In this document: piece by piece, positions 49,980 to 58,645 of the stretch | How the letters are laid out: every line of letters starts with the position of its first letter | How positions within the stretch are numbered: position 1 is the stretch's first letter | Assembly (NCBI GenBank): GCA_023300545.1 | Contig: JALZVT010000011.1 | Location: 1-64,000 of the forward strand | DNA: 64,000 nt | Origin: Pseudomonadales bacterium | GTDB lineage: Bacteria; Pseudomonadota; Gammaproteobacteria; Pseudomonadales; Azotimanducaceae | Direction: 5' to 3' | The notes under the pieces: generated by a model | The model's database searches: none | The model's input: only the letters and a program-made list of their open reading frames with translations | What the model was told of the DNA's origin: nothing | Program-made: the position numbers and the translations under genes

Positions 49980-50726
49980 ATGAAAGACCAACTGGCCTTC
50001 AGAAAATCATTTGGCGTGCTTGGGCCATCCACTAATACCATCGTGCAACCCGACTTCGATGATCTGCGTGTCCCTGGCGTTACCAATCACTACAGCCGCA
50101 TTGTTGTCGAAGATGCCAACGCCATATCGAACGAAACCTTTATGGCAGGCACACTCGAAATCTCTGAAAATACGTTGGATGCCGTACGCGGCGTCTTGAC
50201 CTGTAACCCAGATCATCTGGTTATGGGCATGTCAGCAGTCACCTTCTATGGCGGCGCTGAAGGCGCTGCCAAATGGAAGGCCAATATCGAAGCTGCCGCT
50301 GGCATCGGCTTGACCATGGGTTCTGAGTCGTTGGTCGCAGCCATTCAAGCCTACGGCGGCATCAAACGAGTGGCCTTTCTTTCACCTTACTTCCCGGTCG
50401 CCAACGAGCAGGTGAGTCGCTATCTGAGCGACCATGGCATCACGACTGTCAGAGATGAGTGCCTGCGTTGCCCATCGTGGACTGCGATCGCTCAAGTCCC
50501 TGAAAAAAGCCTGATCGAAACGCTGACGCGCCTGAACGGCGATGACGTTGATGCACTTTTACAGGTAGGCACAAACCTCTCAATGACCCGCCTGGCGGCT
50601 GCTGCTGAGAAATGGCTCGACAAACCGGTCATCGCAATCAATACGGCGACCTACTGGAATGCGCTTCGACAAAACGAAATCCAAGACAAGGTATACGGTT
50701 TCGGTAAGCTACTCGAAACACGCTAA
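49980..50726 (+). CDS. Asp/Glu-racemase-fold protein (maleate isomerase / arylmalonate decarboxylase type) lacking usual cysteines
   Basis: Protein of 248 residues with the AMDase/maleate isomerase layout: FGVLGPSTNTIVQPDF start, a VMGMSAVTFYGG segment, VAFLSPYFPVANEQV and a LLQVGTNLSM segment. In active relatives the first segment has a Gly-Cys-Thr-Ser-type Cys and the second a Ser-Cys-Thr-Asn-Leu Cys. Here the aligned positions read Met and Gly (alignment from memory), so the two-cysteine isomerase chemistry looks impossible. It may be a decarboxylase or lyase with another nucleophile, or a binding protein. Its neighbour, the flavin monooxygenase, suggests the same pathway. Confidence 0.8.
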   Translation: MKDQLAFRKSFGVLGPSTNTIVQPDFDDLRVPGVTNHYSRIVVEDANAISNETFMAGTLEISENTLDAVRGVLTCNPDHLVMGMSAVTFYGGAEGAAKWKANIEAAAGIGLTMGSESLVAAIQAYGGIKRVAFLSPYFPVANEQVSRYLSDHGITTVRDECLRCPSWTAIAQVPEKSLIETLTRLNGDDVDALLQVGTNLSMTRLAAAAEKWLDKPVIAINTATYWNALRQNEIQDKVYGFGKLLETR

Positions 50727-50745
50727 GCCGAGTGGCCGCTGCCTG

Positions 50746-51915
50746 TTAGACGCTATCTAGCAGATTATCTATCTCTGCATCAGAGTATCCCAAGTCCCCA
50801 AGCACCTCTCGAGTGTGCTCACCCGTCTTTGGTACTGAACGTCGCAAGCCCAGACGCTGGCCCGACATCGAGATCGGCAACGCCGGCAAACCCGCGGTCT
50901 TACCGTTGGGAAAGTCCACCGGCAACAAACCTTCAGAGTTAAGCAGGTGCTCATCTTCAAATAGATCTTCCGGTTTTGAGATAGGCGCATACGGCAGACC
51001 ACACCGATCCAGCTTGGCCACCAACTCTTCAATACCAAACCCCTTAAAGAGGCGCTGCACCACTGGAATTATTTCATCACGACGCTTTACCCGCTGCGCG
51101 TTGCTGTCCAGCAGACGATCCTGCGAGAAATCAGTAAGCCCGAACTCCTCGCAAAAAATTGTCCACTGGGTATCGCTGACCACACCTACAAACAGCCTGT
51201 CGTCATCCGCCGTATCAAACACCTCATAAACAGCCCATGCTGAGACCCGAGCCGGCATTGGCGCTGCAGGCTCACCCGTCGCCACATACTGGGCCATGTG
51301 CTGACCCACTAGAAATGCGGTGCTTTCAAACAGTGATGTGGCGAGATTTTGACCACGACCAGTACGCCGCCGCTGTTCGAGTGCAGAAAGAATACCAATC
51401 ACCCCAAACATGCCACCCATGACATCGATAACAGAAGCACCAGCCCTTAAGGGTTTTCCTGGCGGGCCTGTCATATAGGCCAGACCACCCATCATTTGCA
51501 CAACTTCATCAAGAGCCGCCCGGTGCGCATAAGGGCCTTGAAGAAAACCCCGGGCAGAACAGTAGATCAAACCCGGGTTTTCCGCGGACAGTGCAGCGTA
51601 GCCGTAGCCCTTTTTTTCGAGTGCTCCGGGCCGAAAGTTCTCAATCACCACATCCGCAGTCTTGGTTAAGCGGAAGATCGCCTCGCGACCGGCTTCGGAG
51701 TTCATATCGACACAGATGCTCCGCTTATTGCGGTTATACATCGAAAAATAGCCCGCTCCGGAGCCGAGCAGATTTCTCGTTTTGTCGCCGCCGGGAGGCT
51801 CCACCTTTACCACTTCTGCGCCAAGGTCAGCCAGAATTACACCAGCAGAAGGCCCCATAACCATATGGGAAAACTCAACAACTTCGATCCCCTCCAAAGG
51901 TAGCGTCTGCGTCAT
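50746..51915 (-). CDS. Class III CoA transferase (CaiB/BaiF), copy 2
   Basis: Protein of 389 residues: LEGIEVVEFSHMVMGPSAGVI, VVKVEPPGGDKTRNLLGSG, the VIDVMGGMFGVIGI segment with the probable catalytic Asp, and a C-terminal PKTGEHTREVLGDLGY tail. It is clearly paralogous to copy 1 at 43360 but divergent, so it should use a different acid. It diverges from HMG-CoA-lyase copy 2 over a 200-bp region with an operator-like element. Donor CoA ester unknown. Confidence 0.92.
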   Translation of the reverse strand: MTQTLPLEGIEVVEFSHMVMGPSAGVILADLGAEVVKVEPPGGDKTRNLLGSGAGYFSMYNRNKRSICVDMNSEAGREAIFRLTKTADVVIENFRPGALEKKGYGYAALSAENPGLIYCSARGFLQGPYAHRAALDEVVQMMGGLAYMTGPPGKPLRAGASVIDVMGGMFGVIGILSALEQRRRTGRGQNLATSLFESTAFLVGQHMAQYVATGEPAAPMPARVSAWAVYEVFDTADDDRLFVGVVSDTQWTIFCEEFGLTDFSQDRLLDSNAQRVKRRDEIIPVVQRLFKGFGIEELVAKLDRCGLPYAPISKPEDLFEDEHLLNSEGLLPVDFPNGKTAGLPALPISMSGQRLGLRRSVPKTGEHTREVLGDLGYSDAEIDNLLDSV

Positions 51916-51977
51916 TTTGTCTCCAATTCACCGTCAATAGTCAGCTCAATAGACGCACAAGCCCGGCCCGGCCAGTG

Positions 51978-51999
51978 CCGGCAGAACCGGCAGAACCGG
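51978..51999. repeat. 9-bp tandem repeat in promoter region
   Basis: CCGGCAGAA occurs twice in tandem followed by CCGG. It is in the spacer between CoA transferase copy 2 and lyase copy 2; no function is implied. Confidence 0.8.
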
Positions 52000-52040
52000 T
52001 TGGCTTGCCCACTGATAATGCCTGCTCGCTGACTATATGA

Positions 52041-52058
52041 TCTATAAGCATATCATTA
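52041..52058 (-). promoter_or_regulatory. Operator-like element 3
   Basis: On the minus strand TAATGATATGCTTATAGA, within a longer AT-rich stretch 52033-52067. It is shared by the divergent CoA transferase copy 2 and lyase copy 2, and lies 60 bp before the lyase start. Confidence 0.45.
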
Positions 52059-52117
52059 TAGTATGATGGGGTCAGCCTTGCTGCCCATTGCCAACTATAT
52101 TTAAGGACCCCTGCCTC

Positions 52118-53065
52118 ATGGCGCCAATAACAGACGTTCTCATCAGCGAAGTAGGTCCTCGGGACGGGTTGCAAAGCATCGATACACTGATGCCCACTAG
52201 CGCCAAAATAAGCTGGATCAAAGACCTTGCGAACTGTGGCGTTGCTGAAGTTGAAGTGGGCTCGTTTGTCTCAGCAAAACTACTCCCGCAGATGGCCGAT
52301 ACCGCGCAGGTAGTCGCCGGCTGCAAGGACATCAAAAACCTCGAAGTTGCGGTGCTCGTACCCAATTTCCACGGCGCACTGGCGGCTATAGACGCCGGCG
52401 CAAAAAAGATATCCCTGCCCTTCTCGGTGAGCGAAACCCACATTCGCAAAAACCTCAATCGCAGCCATGCCGAGGTGTTGCAAGACATCGCAAAGATTCG
52501 CCAACACATAGACAGCCTGCCAATAGAACAGCGCCCGCATTTCGAAGCCAGCCTGTCGACCGCCTTCGGCTGTACTCTGGAGGGCCCAATACCGGAAGAC
52601 GTGGTCGTCGAGAAGGCAGAACTGCTCATGGCCAACGGCGCCGCAGAGGTAGGCTTATCTGACACCACCGGTTATGCCAACCCCGCGCAAGTGACACGTC
52701 TTGTGAAGCGGATAAAGTCAGCGGTTGGCAACGAAAAGCTCACCAGCATTCATCTACACAACACGCGAGGCTTGGGGTTAGCCAACGCTCTCGCGGCGTA
52801 TCAAGCGGGTATTAGAACCTTCGACAGCTCACAGGGCGGTCTGGGTGGCTGTCCATTTGCGCCCGGTGCTAGCGGTAACATTGTGACGGAAGATCTAGTA
52901 TTTATGTTCGAAGCGATGGGTGTTAACACCGGAATAAATCTCGAAAAGCTCATTGAAATAAGGAAATTCCTGCTAACCACCTTACCGAACGACCCCGTAT
53001 ATGGTTTCACCCCTGATGCCGGCTTGCCCAAAGGATTTGAGCTCACTTCCAATTTCAACCGATAA
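52118..53065 (+). CDS. HMG-CoA lyase-like enzyme, copy 2
   Basis: Protein of 315 residues from ATG 52118 behind AAGGA; an earlier in-frame start (52088) adds an unlikely tail. Intact lyase motifs: SEVGPRDGLQS, SIHLHNTRGLG with both metal histidines, and GGLGGCPFAPGASGNIVTED. It is followed closely by LeuC- and LeuD-like hydratase subunits (53071, 54477). This gene order suggests a hydrated dicarboxylic intermediate being cleaved to keto acid and acyl-CoA, as in citramalyl-CoA or dimethylmalate-type routes. It is paralogous to the copy at 42446. Confidence 0.93.
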   Translation: MAPITDVLISEVGPRDGLQSIDTLMPTSAKISWIKDLANCGVAEVEVGSFVSAKLLPQMADTAQVVAGCKDIKNLEVAVLVPNFHGALAAIDAGAKKISLPFSVSETHIRKNLNRSHAEVLQDIAKIRQHIDSLPIEQRPHFEASLSTAFGCTLEGPIPEDVVVEKAELLMANGAAEVGLSDTTGYANPAQVTRLVKRIKSAVGNEKLTSIHLHNTRGLGLANALAAYQAGIRTFDSSQGGLGGCPFAPGASGNIVTEDLVFMFEAMGVNTGINLEKLIEIRKFLLTTLPNDPVYGFTPDAGLPKGFELTSNFNR

Positions 53066-53070
53066 CGAGC

Positions 53071-54474
53071 GTGCCTGTGCCAAAAACGCTATTCGACAAA
53101 CTATGGTCTAACCATGAAGTAACGCAGCTCGCAGATGGCTCCTCGTTACTCTATATAGATCGCGTGTTCATGCACGAACGTACTGGCAGCATCGCACTGA
53201 CCAGTCTTGCCGAAAATGGTCGCCAGGTGCGCAATCCCGCCCATGTGTTTTGCGCTATGGATCATATTATCGATACGTTTCCAGGCCGAGGTGACCAAAC
53301 CCTGATGCCCGGCGGCACCGAATTCATCACCACAACCCGTGCCACAACGCGGCAAGCGGGTATTCGTCTGTTCGACGTCAATGACCCAGATCAGGGCATC
53401 TCTCATCTAATCTCAGCAGAGCAAGGTATCACCCTGCCCGGCTTTACCGTTGTCTGCCCAGACAGCCACACCTGCACTCTTGGCGCTCTTGGCGCGTTCG
53501 CCTGGGGTATTGGATCTAGTGATTGCGAACAAGTTCTGGCGACAGAAACTTTGCGCAGTCAAAAGCCCAAACAAATGAGAGTGCGTTTTGACGGCGAGCT
53601 AAACCCGGGAGTTACCGCAAAAGATCTCATCCTGTTTCTTATTAGCCAATACGGCGCCAATGGCGGCAATCGAATGGTGATCGAATTCTGCGGTACCACC
53701 ATTGATCAACTGAGCATGGAGGCACGCTTCACGCTGTGCAATATGGCGACAGAGTTCTCGGCATTCACAGCCTTAATTGCCCCAGATAACACGACTATCG
53801 ATTACGTTCGTGGCCGAACTTTCGCACCTGCCGACAACCATCTCGAAGCGTCAATCACAAGCTGGAGATCGCTGCACACAGAGCAGGACGCCACTTTTGA
53901 ACAAGAGATTGTGGTAGATGTGACCACCATCGTCCCAATGGTTTCTTGGGGCACTAGTCCTGAGCACTCTGTTCGTGTCGACGCACCTATGCCTCAACTC
54001 GATAGTGACTCCCAAGAGGCTCAAGACAAGCTCAAGGCAATGCGCTACATGGGCTTTGAGCCAGGACAAGTCTTACTGGGCACGGCAATCCAAGGTGCCT
54101 TCATCGGGTCTTGCACCAATGGTCGATTGTCTGACCTACAGGCCGCTGCGAACGTCCTCAAAGGCCGTCATGTTGACCCTGGCGTTACGGCAATATGCAC
54201 ACCCGGCTCGCAACAGGTTAAACGCCGTGCAGAAGCCCTAGGGCTCGACAAAGTTTTCATCGCCGCAGGCTTTGAATGGCGAGAACCCGGTTGCTCACTG
54301 TGCTTCTACGCCGGCGGTGAAGGGTTTTCGGCTGGCCAGCGGGTCATGAGCACCACCAACCGAAATTTTGAAGGTCGCCAGGGCCGTGGCGCGAGAACCC
54401 ACATAGCCAGCCCCATAATGGTCGCCGCCGCAGCCATTGCCGGCAAAATAACCGACTGTCGCGAGTTTCTCTGA
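53071..54474 (+). CDS. LeuC-like aconitase-family hydratase, large subunit
   Basis: Protein of 467 residues with aconitase-type 4Fe-4S ligands: Cys in PDSHTCTLGALGAFAWGIG (substrate loop), FIGSCTNGRLSDL and the EPGCSLCFYAGGE pair. It would hydrate or dehydrate a branched or cis-dicarboxylate. Isopropylmalate isomerase (LeuC) is the closest well-known relative, but the catabolic context (lyase, CoA transferase, isomerase-fold protein) points to maleate, dimethylmaleate or citraconate-type substrates. Start GTG 53071 or GTG 53077 two codons on; the first has no strong ribosome site. Small subunit 54477 follows directly. Confidence 0.9.
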   Translation: MPVPKTLFDKLWSNHEVTQLADGSSLLYIDRVFMHERTGSIALTSLAENGRQVRNPAHVFCAMDHIIDTFPGRGDQTLMPGGTEFITTTRATTRQAGIRLFDVNDPDQGISHLISAEQGITLPGFTVVCPDSHTCTLGALGAFAWGIGSSDCEQVLATETLRSQKPKQMRVRFDGELNPGVTAKDLILFLISQYGANGGNRMVIEFCGTTIDQLSMEARFTLCNMATEFSAFTALIAPDNTTIDYVRGRTFAPADNHLEASITSWRSLHTEQDATFEQEIVVDVTTIVPMVSWGTSPEHSVRVDAPMPQLDSDSQEAQDKLKAMRYMGFEPGQVLLGTAIQGAFIGSCTNGRLSDLQAAANVLKGRHVDPGVTAICTPGSQQVKRRAEALGLDKVFIAAGFEWREPGCSLCFYAGGEGFSAGQRVMSTTNRNFEGRQGRGARTHIASPIMVAAAAIAGKITDCREFL

Positions 54475-54476
54475 AC

Positions 54477-55106
54477 ATGAATAAATTCACTAGCCATTCA
54501 GGCATCGCAACGCCAATGCTGGGCGACAACATCGACACAGACCAGATCATCCCCTCTCGAGAAATGAAGCGGGTCTCTAAAGTCGGGCTCGCAGATGGAC
54601 TGTTTTCGGGGCAGCGTTACCTTTACGAAGGGAATCAAAAAATCGGCGCAAACCCTGACTTCATACTCAATCAGGCGCCCTATGAGAACACCAGTATTTT
54701 GCTTTCTGGCAAAAACTTCGGTTGCGGCTCATCACGCGAACATGCGGTGTGGGCGCTTGCTGAATACGGCTTTAAAGCAATCATTGCACAGAGTTATGGA
54801 GAAATATTCTTTAACAATGCTCTGCGAAATGGCTTGCTGCCGATTGTTTTAGGTGAGGCAGAGATTGCACAGCTCGCAGCAAGCTCAAGCGACCTTACTA
54901 CAGTCACCATCAACCTCCGCGAGCTCACGGTTAGTGGCAACGGAGGCAGCCCGATTAGTTTTCAATTAGAGACCTACTATCAAGAGATGCTGCTCAATGG
55001 CTGGGACTTCATTGATCTTGCTTTGCAATTCACTGACCAACTAGATGACTTCGCTAAACAAGACCGCAAAAAACGTCCATGGGCTTACCTAAGTGCCACT
55101 GACTAG
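54477..55106 (+). CDS. LeuD-like aconitase-family hydratase, small subunit
   Basis: Protein of 209 residues with the swivelling small-subunit fold: GDNIDTDQIIPSREMKRVSK near the start, SGKNFGCGSSREHAVWAL as the anion-binding loop, and SYGEIFFNNALRNGLLPIVL. It starts 2 bp after the LeuC-like stop and completes the heterodimer. The C-terminus extends slightly longer than typical LeuD with a basic tail. Its stop shares a CTAG with the stop of the convergent beta-lactamase-like gene, a 4-bp overlap. Confidence 0.92.
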   Translation: MNKFTSHSGIATPMLGDNIDTDQIIPSREMKRVSKVGLADGLFSGQRYLYEGNQKIGANPDFILNQAPYENTSILLSGKNFGCGSSREHAVWALAEYGFKAIIAQSYGEIFFNNALRNGLLPIVLGEAEIAQLAASSSDLTTVTINLRELTVSGNGGSPISFQLETYYQEMLLNGWDFIDLALQFTDQLDDFAKQDRKKRPWAYLSATD

Positions 55107-56320
55107 CGCGACTTGATCAACTCCTGAAGGAGGCGATTCGGAATATACGCGTTATCCCAGGAATTCGGCGTACCAAAGGTAAAGCCGCCGGTTCGGACAA
55201 TCACTAGCTGTTCTGACGGCACTATATAAATCACCTGATGGCCACTGCCGTCGAAGAGAAACAGATCAGAGGCCAAATAAGGCGCGCTGTGCTCGATACC
55301 AAAACGTGTGGGCTTACCCACTTCACTCCAGGATCGCGATGGCAGGTACGGCTCGCCCAACCAGATATGCAAGCCCATCGCAGGGTTAGCGGGCGATGGC
55401 GCAAGGTAGTCTGTCATCCAATCTTCCGGAAACAGCGCCTCTCCGTTCACTACACCAGAATTAGACAACAGAATACCGATTCGCAACCAGCTCTCGGACG
55501 GCAGTAACAAACAGCATCCGGTATGAGCAAGCCCCTCCGGACGATTCATCATCACCTCGCCACCGCGAGCGCCAATAGGCCGCAACAAGCTCTCCGCGAG
55601 GTACTGCCCATAAGGCTTACCCGTTGCCCGCTCAAGCACCAAACCAATAAGATCAGAAACCGCCTGACTGTAATCGTAGGTAGACCCAGGTTCATTGATC
55701 AACTCATAGCCATCGATCAACGTTGCCTCGTTGTGTCCTGCAACGTAGGCGCGCATAAAGTTGCCAAAGGGGTTGTAGCTCAACGTATAGAACGGCTCAA
55801 AACCCGCCGCCATGTGCAACAAATGTCGTAGCGTAATACTCGCCTTATCTGTGCCCTGCCATTCGTCTATGTAGTTCGCCGCAGGTTCATCCAAACCGGC
55901 GATGTAACCGTCTTTGATCGCTCGAGCAACAACCACACCAACCACCATTTTCGACATACTTTTGCCGACAATGAGAGTTTGTTCATCGTACCCCTGGTAG
56001 AAAGACCGCCACAGCAACTGGCCGCGGTGCCAAACCTGCAATGAGGTGGAGTTACGCTCTCGCGCATACTGATCAACGTCCTCCAAGGCAGATCTCGGCA
56101 GCGTCCATGCCGGCTCATCGGCAAGCTTCAGCAACGGCGTATCTGCTCCCGTTATCTGAAATTCCGAATCCGCCCACCCCTCGGCTGGTAAAACACCCTC
56201 ATTAGTGAGCAGCAGGTAGTATCTGTTCCAAAACCTAGGGTCCTGCAGATACAAGACTAGTGCCACCGCAGCAAGCAACAGCAAAACGCCTACGACGTAC
56301 TTTGTAACTACCCTAACCAT
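55103..56320 (-). CDS. Class C beta-lactamase-fold serine hydrolase with membrane anchor
   Basis: Protein of 405 residues from ATG 56320, 17 bp after the cytochrome stop; an earlier in-frame start (56482) would overlap that gene by 145 bp. One N-terminal membrane segment (YVVGVLLLLAAVALVLYL), then a penicillin-binding-like domain with nucleophile motif VGKSMSKMVVG (Ser-x-x-Lys) and a Tyr in GSTYDYSQAVSDLIG replacing the YxN motif. It is more like an esterase, amidase or D-aminopeptidase of this fold than a true beta-lactamase. It faces the periplasm and sits in a three-gene unit with a cytochrome and a second hydrolase. Confidence 0.85.
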   Translation of the reverse strand: MVRVVTKYVVGVLLLLAAVALVLYLQDPRFWNRYYLLLTNEGVLPAEGWADSEFQITGADTPLLKLADEPAWTLPRSALEDVDQYARERNSTSLQVWHRGQLLWRSFYQGYDEQTLIVGKSMSKMVVGVVVARAIKDGYIAGLDEPAANYIDEWQGTDKASITLRHLLHMAAGFEPFYTLSYNPFGNFMRAYVAGHNEATLIDGYELINEPGSTYDYSQAVSDLIGLVLERATGKPYGQYLAESLLRPIGARGGEVMMNRPEGLAHTGCCLLLPSESWLRIGILLSNSGVVNGEALFPEDWMTDYLAPSPANPAMGLHIWLGEPYLPSRSWSEVGKPTRFGIEHSAPYLASDLFLFDGSGHQVIYIVPSEQLVIVRTGGFTFGTPNSWDNAYIPNRLLQELIKSR

Positions 56321-56337
56321 CGAGACTTTTTTGTGCG

Positions 56338-57510
56338 TTATTTTGAAGACAGATACTCCAAATAATCGATAACTTGCTTGAGTCGCGCCGGGTCCGAGAG
56401 ATCGGTCTGTTGATTCATCAGATTTTCCGGAATAAAGCTCTGACCATCGGTCAAAAAGTTGGCAAGATTTTCTCGCGTCCAATAGGTGCCTTGGGATCCC
56501 GCAGCCAGCATCGCTGACGAATTTCGACCGTAGCCGTCTACCGTACCCGCCTGCTTGTTGAACACTCCTACAAGATTCGGACCGAGCAGATGTGCACCCG
56601 TCGCCGTCAAGTTATGGCACTGCCCGCACCAAGACGCGGTTTCTTTAGCTCCGCTCAAAGCGTCTGCGTCTGCAAAAATCTCGCCTTTCGACCGCAAGGG
56701 ACTCAATTTAGTCGACGACTCTACCTGCACAATCTCAGTAGCTGCCGGGGCGTGCCATGGCGGTAAGACCTTGAACGCCAGATAGGGTAAATAGAGGAAA
56801 AACAGAGTGAACAACAGATACACGGGCCAATAGATCCAGCGCTTAGTGTTTGCAAAATTGTATAGCGCAAGGCCAACCAGATAGTAGGTAGGCACCATGA
56901 CGTAAGTGCCAATCAGTGCTATCGGATGCAAGGACGGCGGCTTTGGCAGGTTCACGAGAACATGAACGCCCAACAAGATCACAACCGCCAATGCAGGATG
57001 AACGTGGGGACGCAGCTTGGTATAGAGATAGACAAAAATCACTCCGGCAAAAAGCGCAGAACTGATGTTCGAAAACGACGAATGCAGGTAACCCGATGTA
57101 CCCCAAGACCAGTCGAGGAAATGCGGCAGGTTATAAAGCCCAAACAGAGCCGTCTCTCCGCCAGCCGCCCAGGCCTGGGCTAGTCCAAACAACATGGCTC
57201 CAAACGTACCCATAAAGAACAGCGATACGCCAGTAGTACCGGCATTCGAGAACGCGTGACGGAATCTAGCAATCAGCGTTGAGCCCGGGCGCAACAACCA
57301 GATCAAAGCCAAGATGATAAACAGCACAAAGAGCAGAGCACCGTTATTCAGGTGCGCGTGGTGAATTGCATCGCGTTCCGGCGAACCGCGAATAAGCCGT
57401 GGAGAAACACCTGACCACCACTGATGCCATGCAAAGAGGGCATAGAACAGGAACACCAGCAAAAGCTTGATTCGCTCGAATGTACTTATGGTTGGTTTCT
57501 CAGCGTTCAT
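56338..57510 (-). CDS. Membrane cytochrome: polytopic domain fused to a C-terminal c-type cytochrome
   Basis: Protein of 390 residues. The N-terminal 260 or so residues have about seven membrane segments with conserved His in AHLNNGALLF, NLPHFLD and VILLGVHVLVNLP that could bind heme b. The C-terminal about 110 residues form a single-heme cytochrome c domain with CGQCHNLTATGAHLLGPNLVG and an axial Met in ENLMNQQTDL. It may carry electrons between quinone and a periplasmic partner, or to an oxygenase. It is the middle gene of a unit of lipoprotein hydrolase, cytochrome and serine hydrolase. The family of the membrane part was not recognised. Confidence 0.75.
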   Translation of the reverse strand: MNAEKPTISTFERIKLLLVFLFYALFAWHQWWSGVSPRLIRGSPERDAIHHAHLNNGALLFVLFIILALIWLLRPGSTLIARFRHAFSNAGTTGVSLFFMGTFGAMLFGLAQAWAAGGETALFGLYNLPHFLDWSWGTSGYLHSSFSNISSALFAGVIFVYLYTKLRPHVHPALAVVILLGVHVLVNLPKPPSLHPIALIGTYVMVPTYYLVGLALYNFANTKRWIYWPVYLLFTLFFLYLPYLAFKVLPPWHAPAATEIVQVESSTKLSPLRSKGEIFADADALSGAKETASWCGQCHNLTATGAHLLGPNLVGVFNKQAGTVDGYGRNSSAMLAAGSQGTYWTRENLANFLTDGQSFIPENLMNQQTDLSDPARLKQVIDYLEYLSSK

Positions 57511-57528
57511 CGCCTCGCCTCTGCCTGG

Positions 57529-58512
57529 TTATCTATGGTCAAAACGAATAATTTCAAGCCGCTGGGAACTCTCTATGTAATCGGCCATAACTGCAACGGC
57601 AACCGCACTATCGTCCGCTGTCAAATAGGCGTGCATAAACTCAAGCGTGGCAGCAGTCACTATCTCTAACGCTATTGGTTGGGACAGAGCTTCCCGATCT
57701 AGCCTGCCAATCAGATTACCCAAATAGTGATCCATACCGTCAATAACAAGCAGGTAGTTTTGCCCCGGCCTAGCCGTCTCATAAGCTATAAAGTGGTCGC
57801 TATGCTGTGGCCACAGAAACTCGAAGACGTCCTTTGTACCGGTTATCACCAACTGTGGGGCATCCAGATTCCGCCAGGTTGCAGCGGTTAAAACACCAGG
57901 AATCTCTCCCGGTGACGACAGCGCAACAGCCGCCACAATCCTCGAGTCTCTAAGTTGAGCGGGTAGCGAATAAACCGACTTACCACTTCTCTCAAGTGTC
58001 GCGCCGGCAGCCAATTGCGCCGTCAAAGCGCCAGACGAATGTCCCGCAGCAATGACGCGGTCGGTACGCACAGTGCCTGAAAAATCGCTGAAACCGAGAG
58101 TTATAGATTCTATTTGATCAATCACCACCGAGAGATCAAGCACTCTAGAAGCAGAGACCCAGTCCCTGCCTACCCTACCGATCAGCTCATTAACATAGTC
58201 CCGACTCCCAGAATCAAGATGTCGAGGAGCCGCCACCACATACCCCTTTCGCACCCAGTTATTGAGGAGCGCATCGTACGTATCGTTGGAGAGAGAATTC
58301 CCGTGGGAGAACACGATAAGAGGGTAACTGGCTGCTCCTCCCCGGGGATAGGACACCCGTACCGCGAGCTCTTGCACGTGCTTAGCGGTAATAACAACGT
58401 CTTGAGAGATCACCTCCAAGACGACGGAAGCATCGGACCGGTCATCAGTAACGCTGCAGCCGGTCCCTATCAAAGCAACGACGATCACCGGCAGCACGTT
58501 CAGTGACTGCAT
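57529..58512 (-). CDS. Alpha/beta hydrolase lipoprotein
   Basis: Protein of 327 residues from ATG 58512. Lipobox LIGTGC near residue 19. Fold marks: PLIVFSHGNSLSNDTY, nucleophile motif IAAGHSSGALTA, VITGTKDVFE for the acid and DGMDHYLG for the His. It resembles dienelactone-hydrolase or polyester-hydrolase-like enzymes anchored at the outer membrane or in the periplasm. It may deesterify the substrate outside the cytoplasm. First gene of the unit with the cytochrome and the beta-lactamase-like protein, following the TonB receptor terminator. Confidence 0.85.
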   Translation of the reverse strand: MQSLNVLPVIVVALIGTGCSVTDDRSDASVVLEVISQDVVITAKHVQELAVRVSYPRGGAASYPLIVFSHGNSLSNDTYDALLNNWVRKGYVVAAPRHLDSGSRDYVNELIGRVGRDWVSASRVLDLSVVIDQIESITLGFSDFSGTVRTDRVIAAGHSSGALTAQLAAGATLERSGKSVYSLPAQLRDSRIVAAVALSSPGEIPGVLTAATWRNLDAPQLVITGTKDVFEFLWPQHSDHFIAYETARPGQNYLLVIDGMDHYLGNLIGRLDREALSQPIALEIVTAATLEFMHAYLTADDSAVAVAVMADYIESSQRLEIIRFDHR

Positions 58513-58584
58513 GATTTCACGCCGTAGCTCTTTCACCAAAACCACCTGTCAGACTAGCGGCGATTTTAGTCTTCATCGCCAGAT

Positions 58585-58608
58585 AAAAAACCGGTCAATG
58601 GAGACCGG
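58585..58608 (-). terminator. Rho-independent terminator of the TonB receptor gene
   Basis: On the minus strand CCGGTC, a 6-nt loop and GACCGG are followed by a run of six T. It is 37 bp past the receptor stop, which separates it from the hydrolase/cytochrome unit. Confidence 0.8.
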
Positions 58609-58645
58609 CTGTCGAGAGAGGAATAGACTCGACGAAGCTTAACGC

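Noticed and set aside
48698-50726. Nicotinate (nic) pathway
   Set aside because: A flavin monooxygenase, racemase-fold protein and isochorismatase are present, but no 2,5-dihydroxypyridine dioxygenase or formylmaleamate deformylase is visible, and the racemase-fold protein lacks its cysteines.
52068-52087. Third REP-like copy (GGGGTCAG near CTGCCC)
   Set aside because: Only the arms match and the centre differs from the 24-bp element; too weak to call.
53071-55106. Leucine biosynthesis leuCD
   Set aside because: No leuA or leuB is adjacent, and the genes are tied to lyase and CoA-transferase genes in a catabolic setting, so biosynthetic assignment is not supported.
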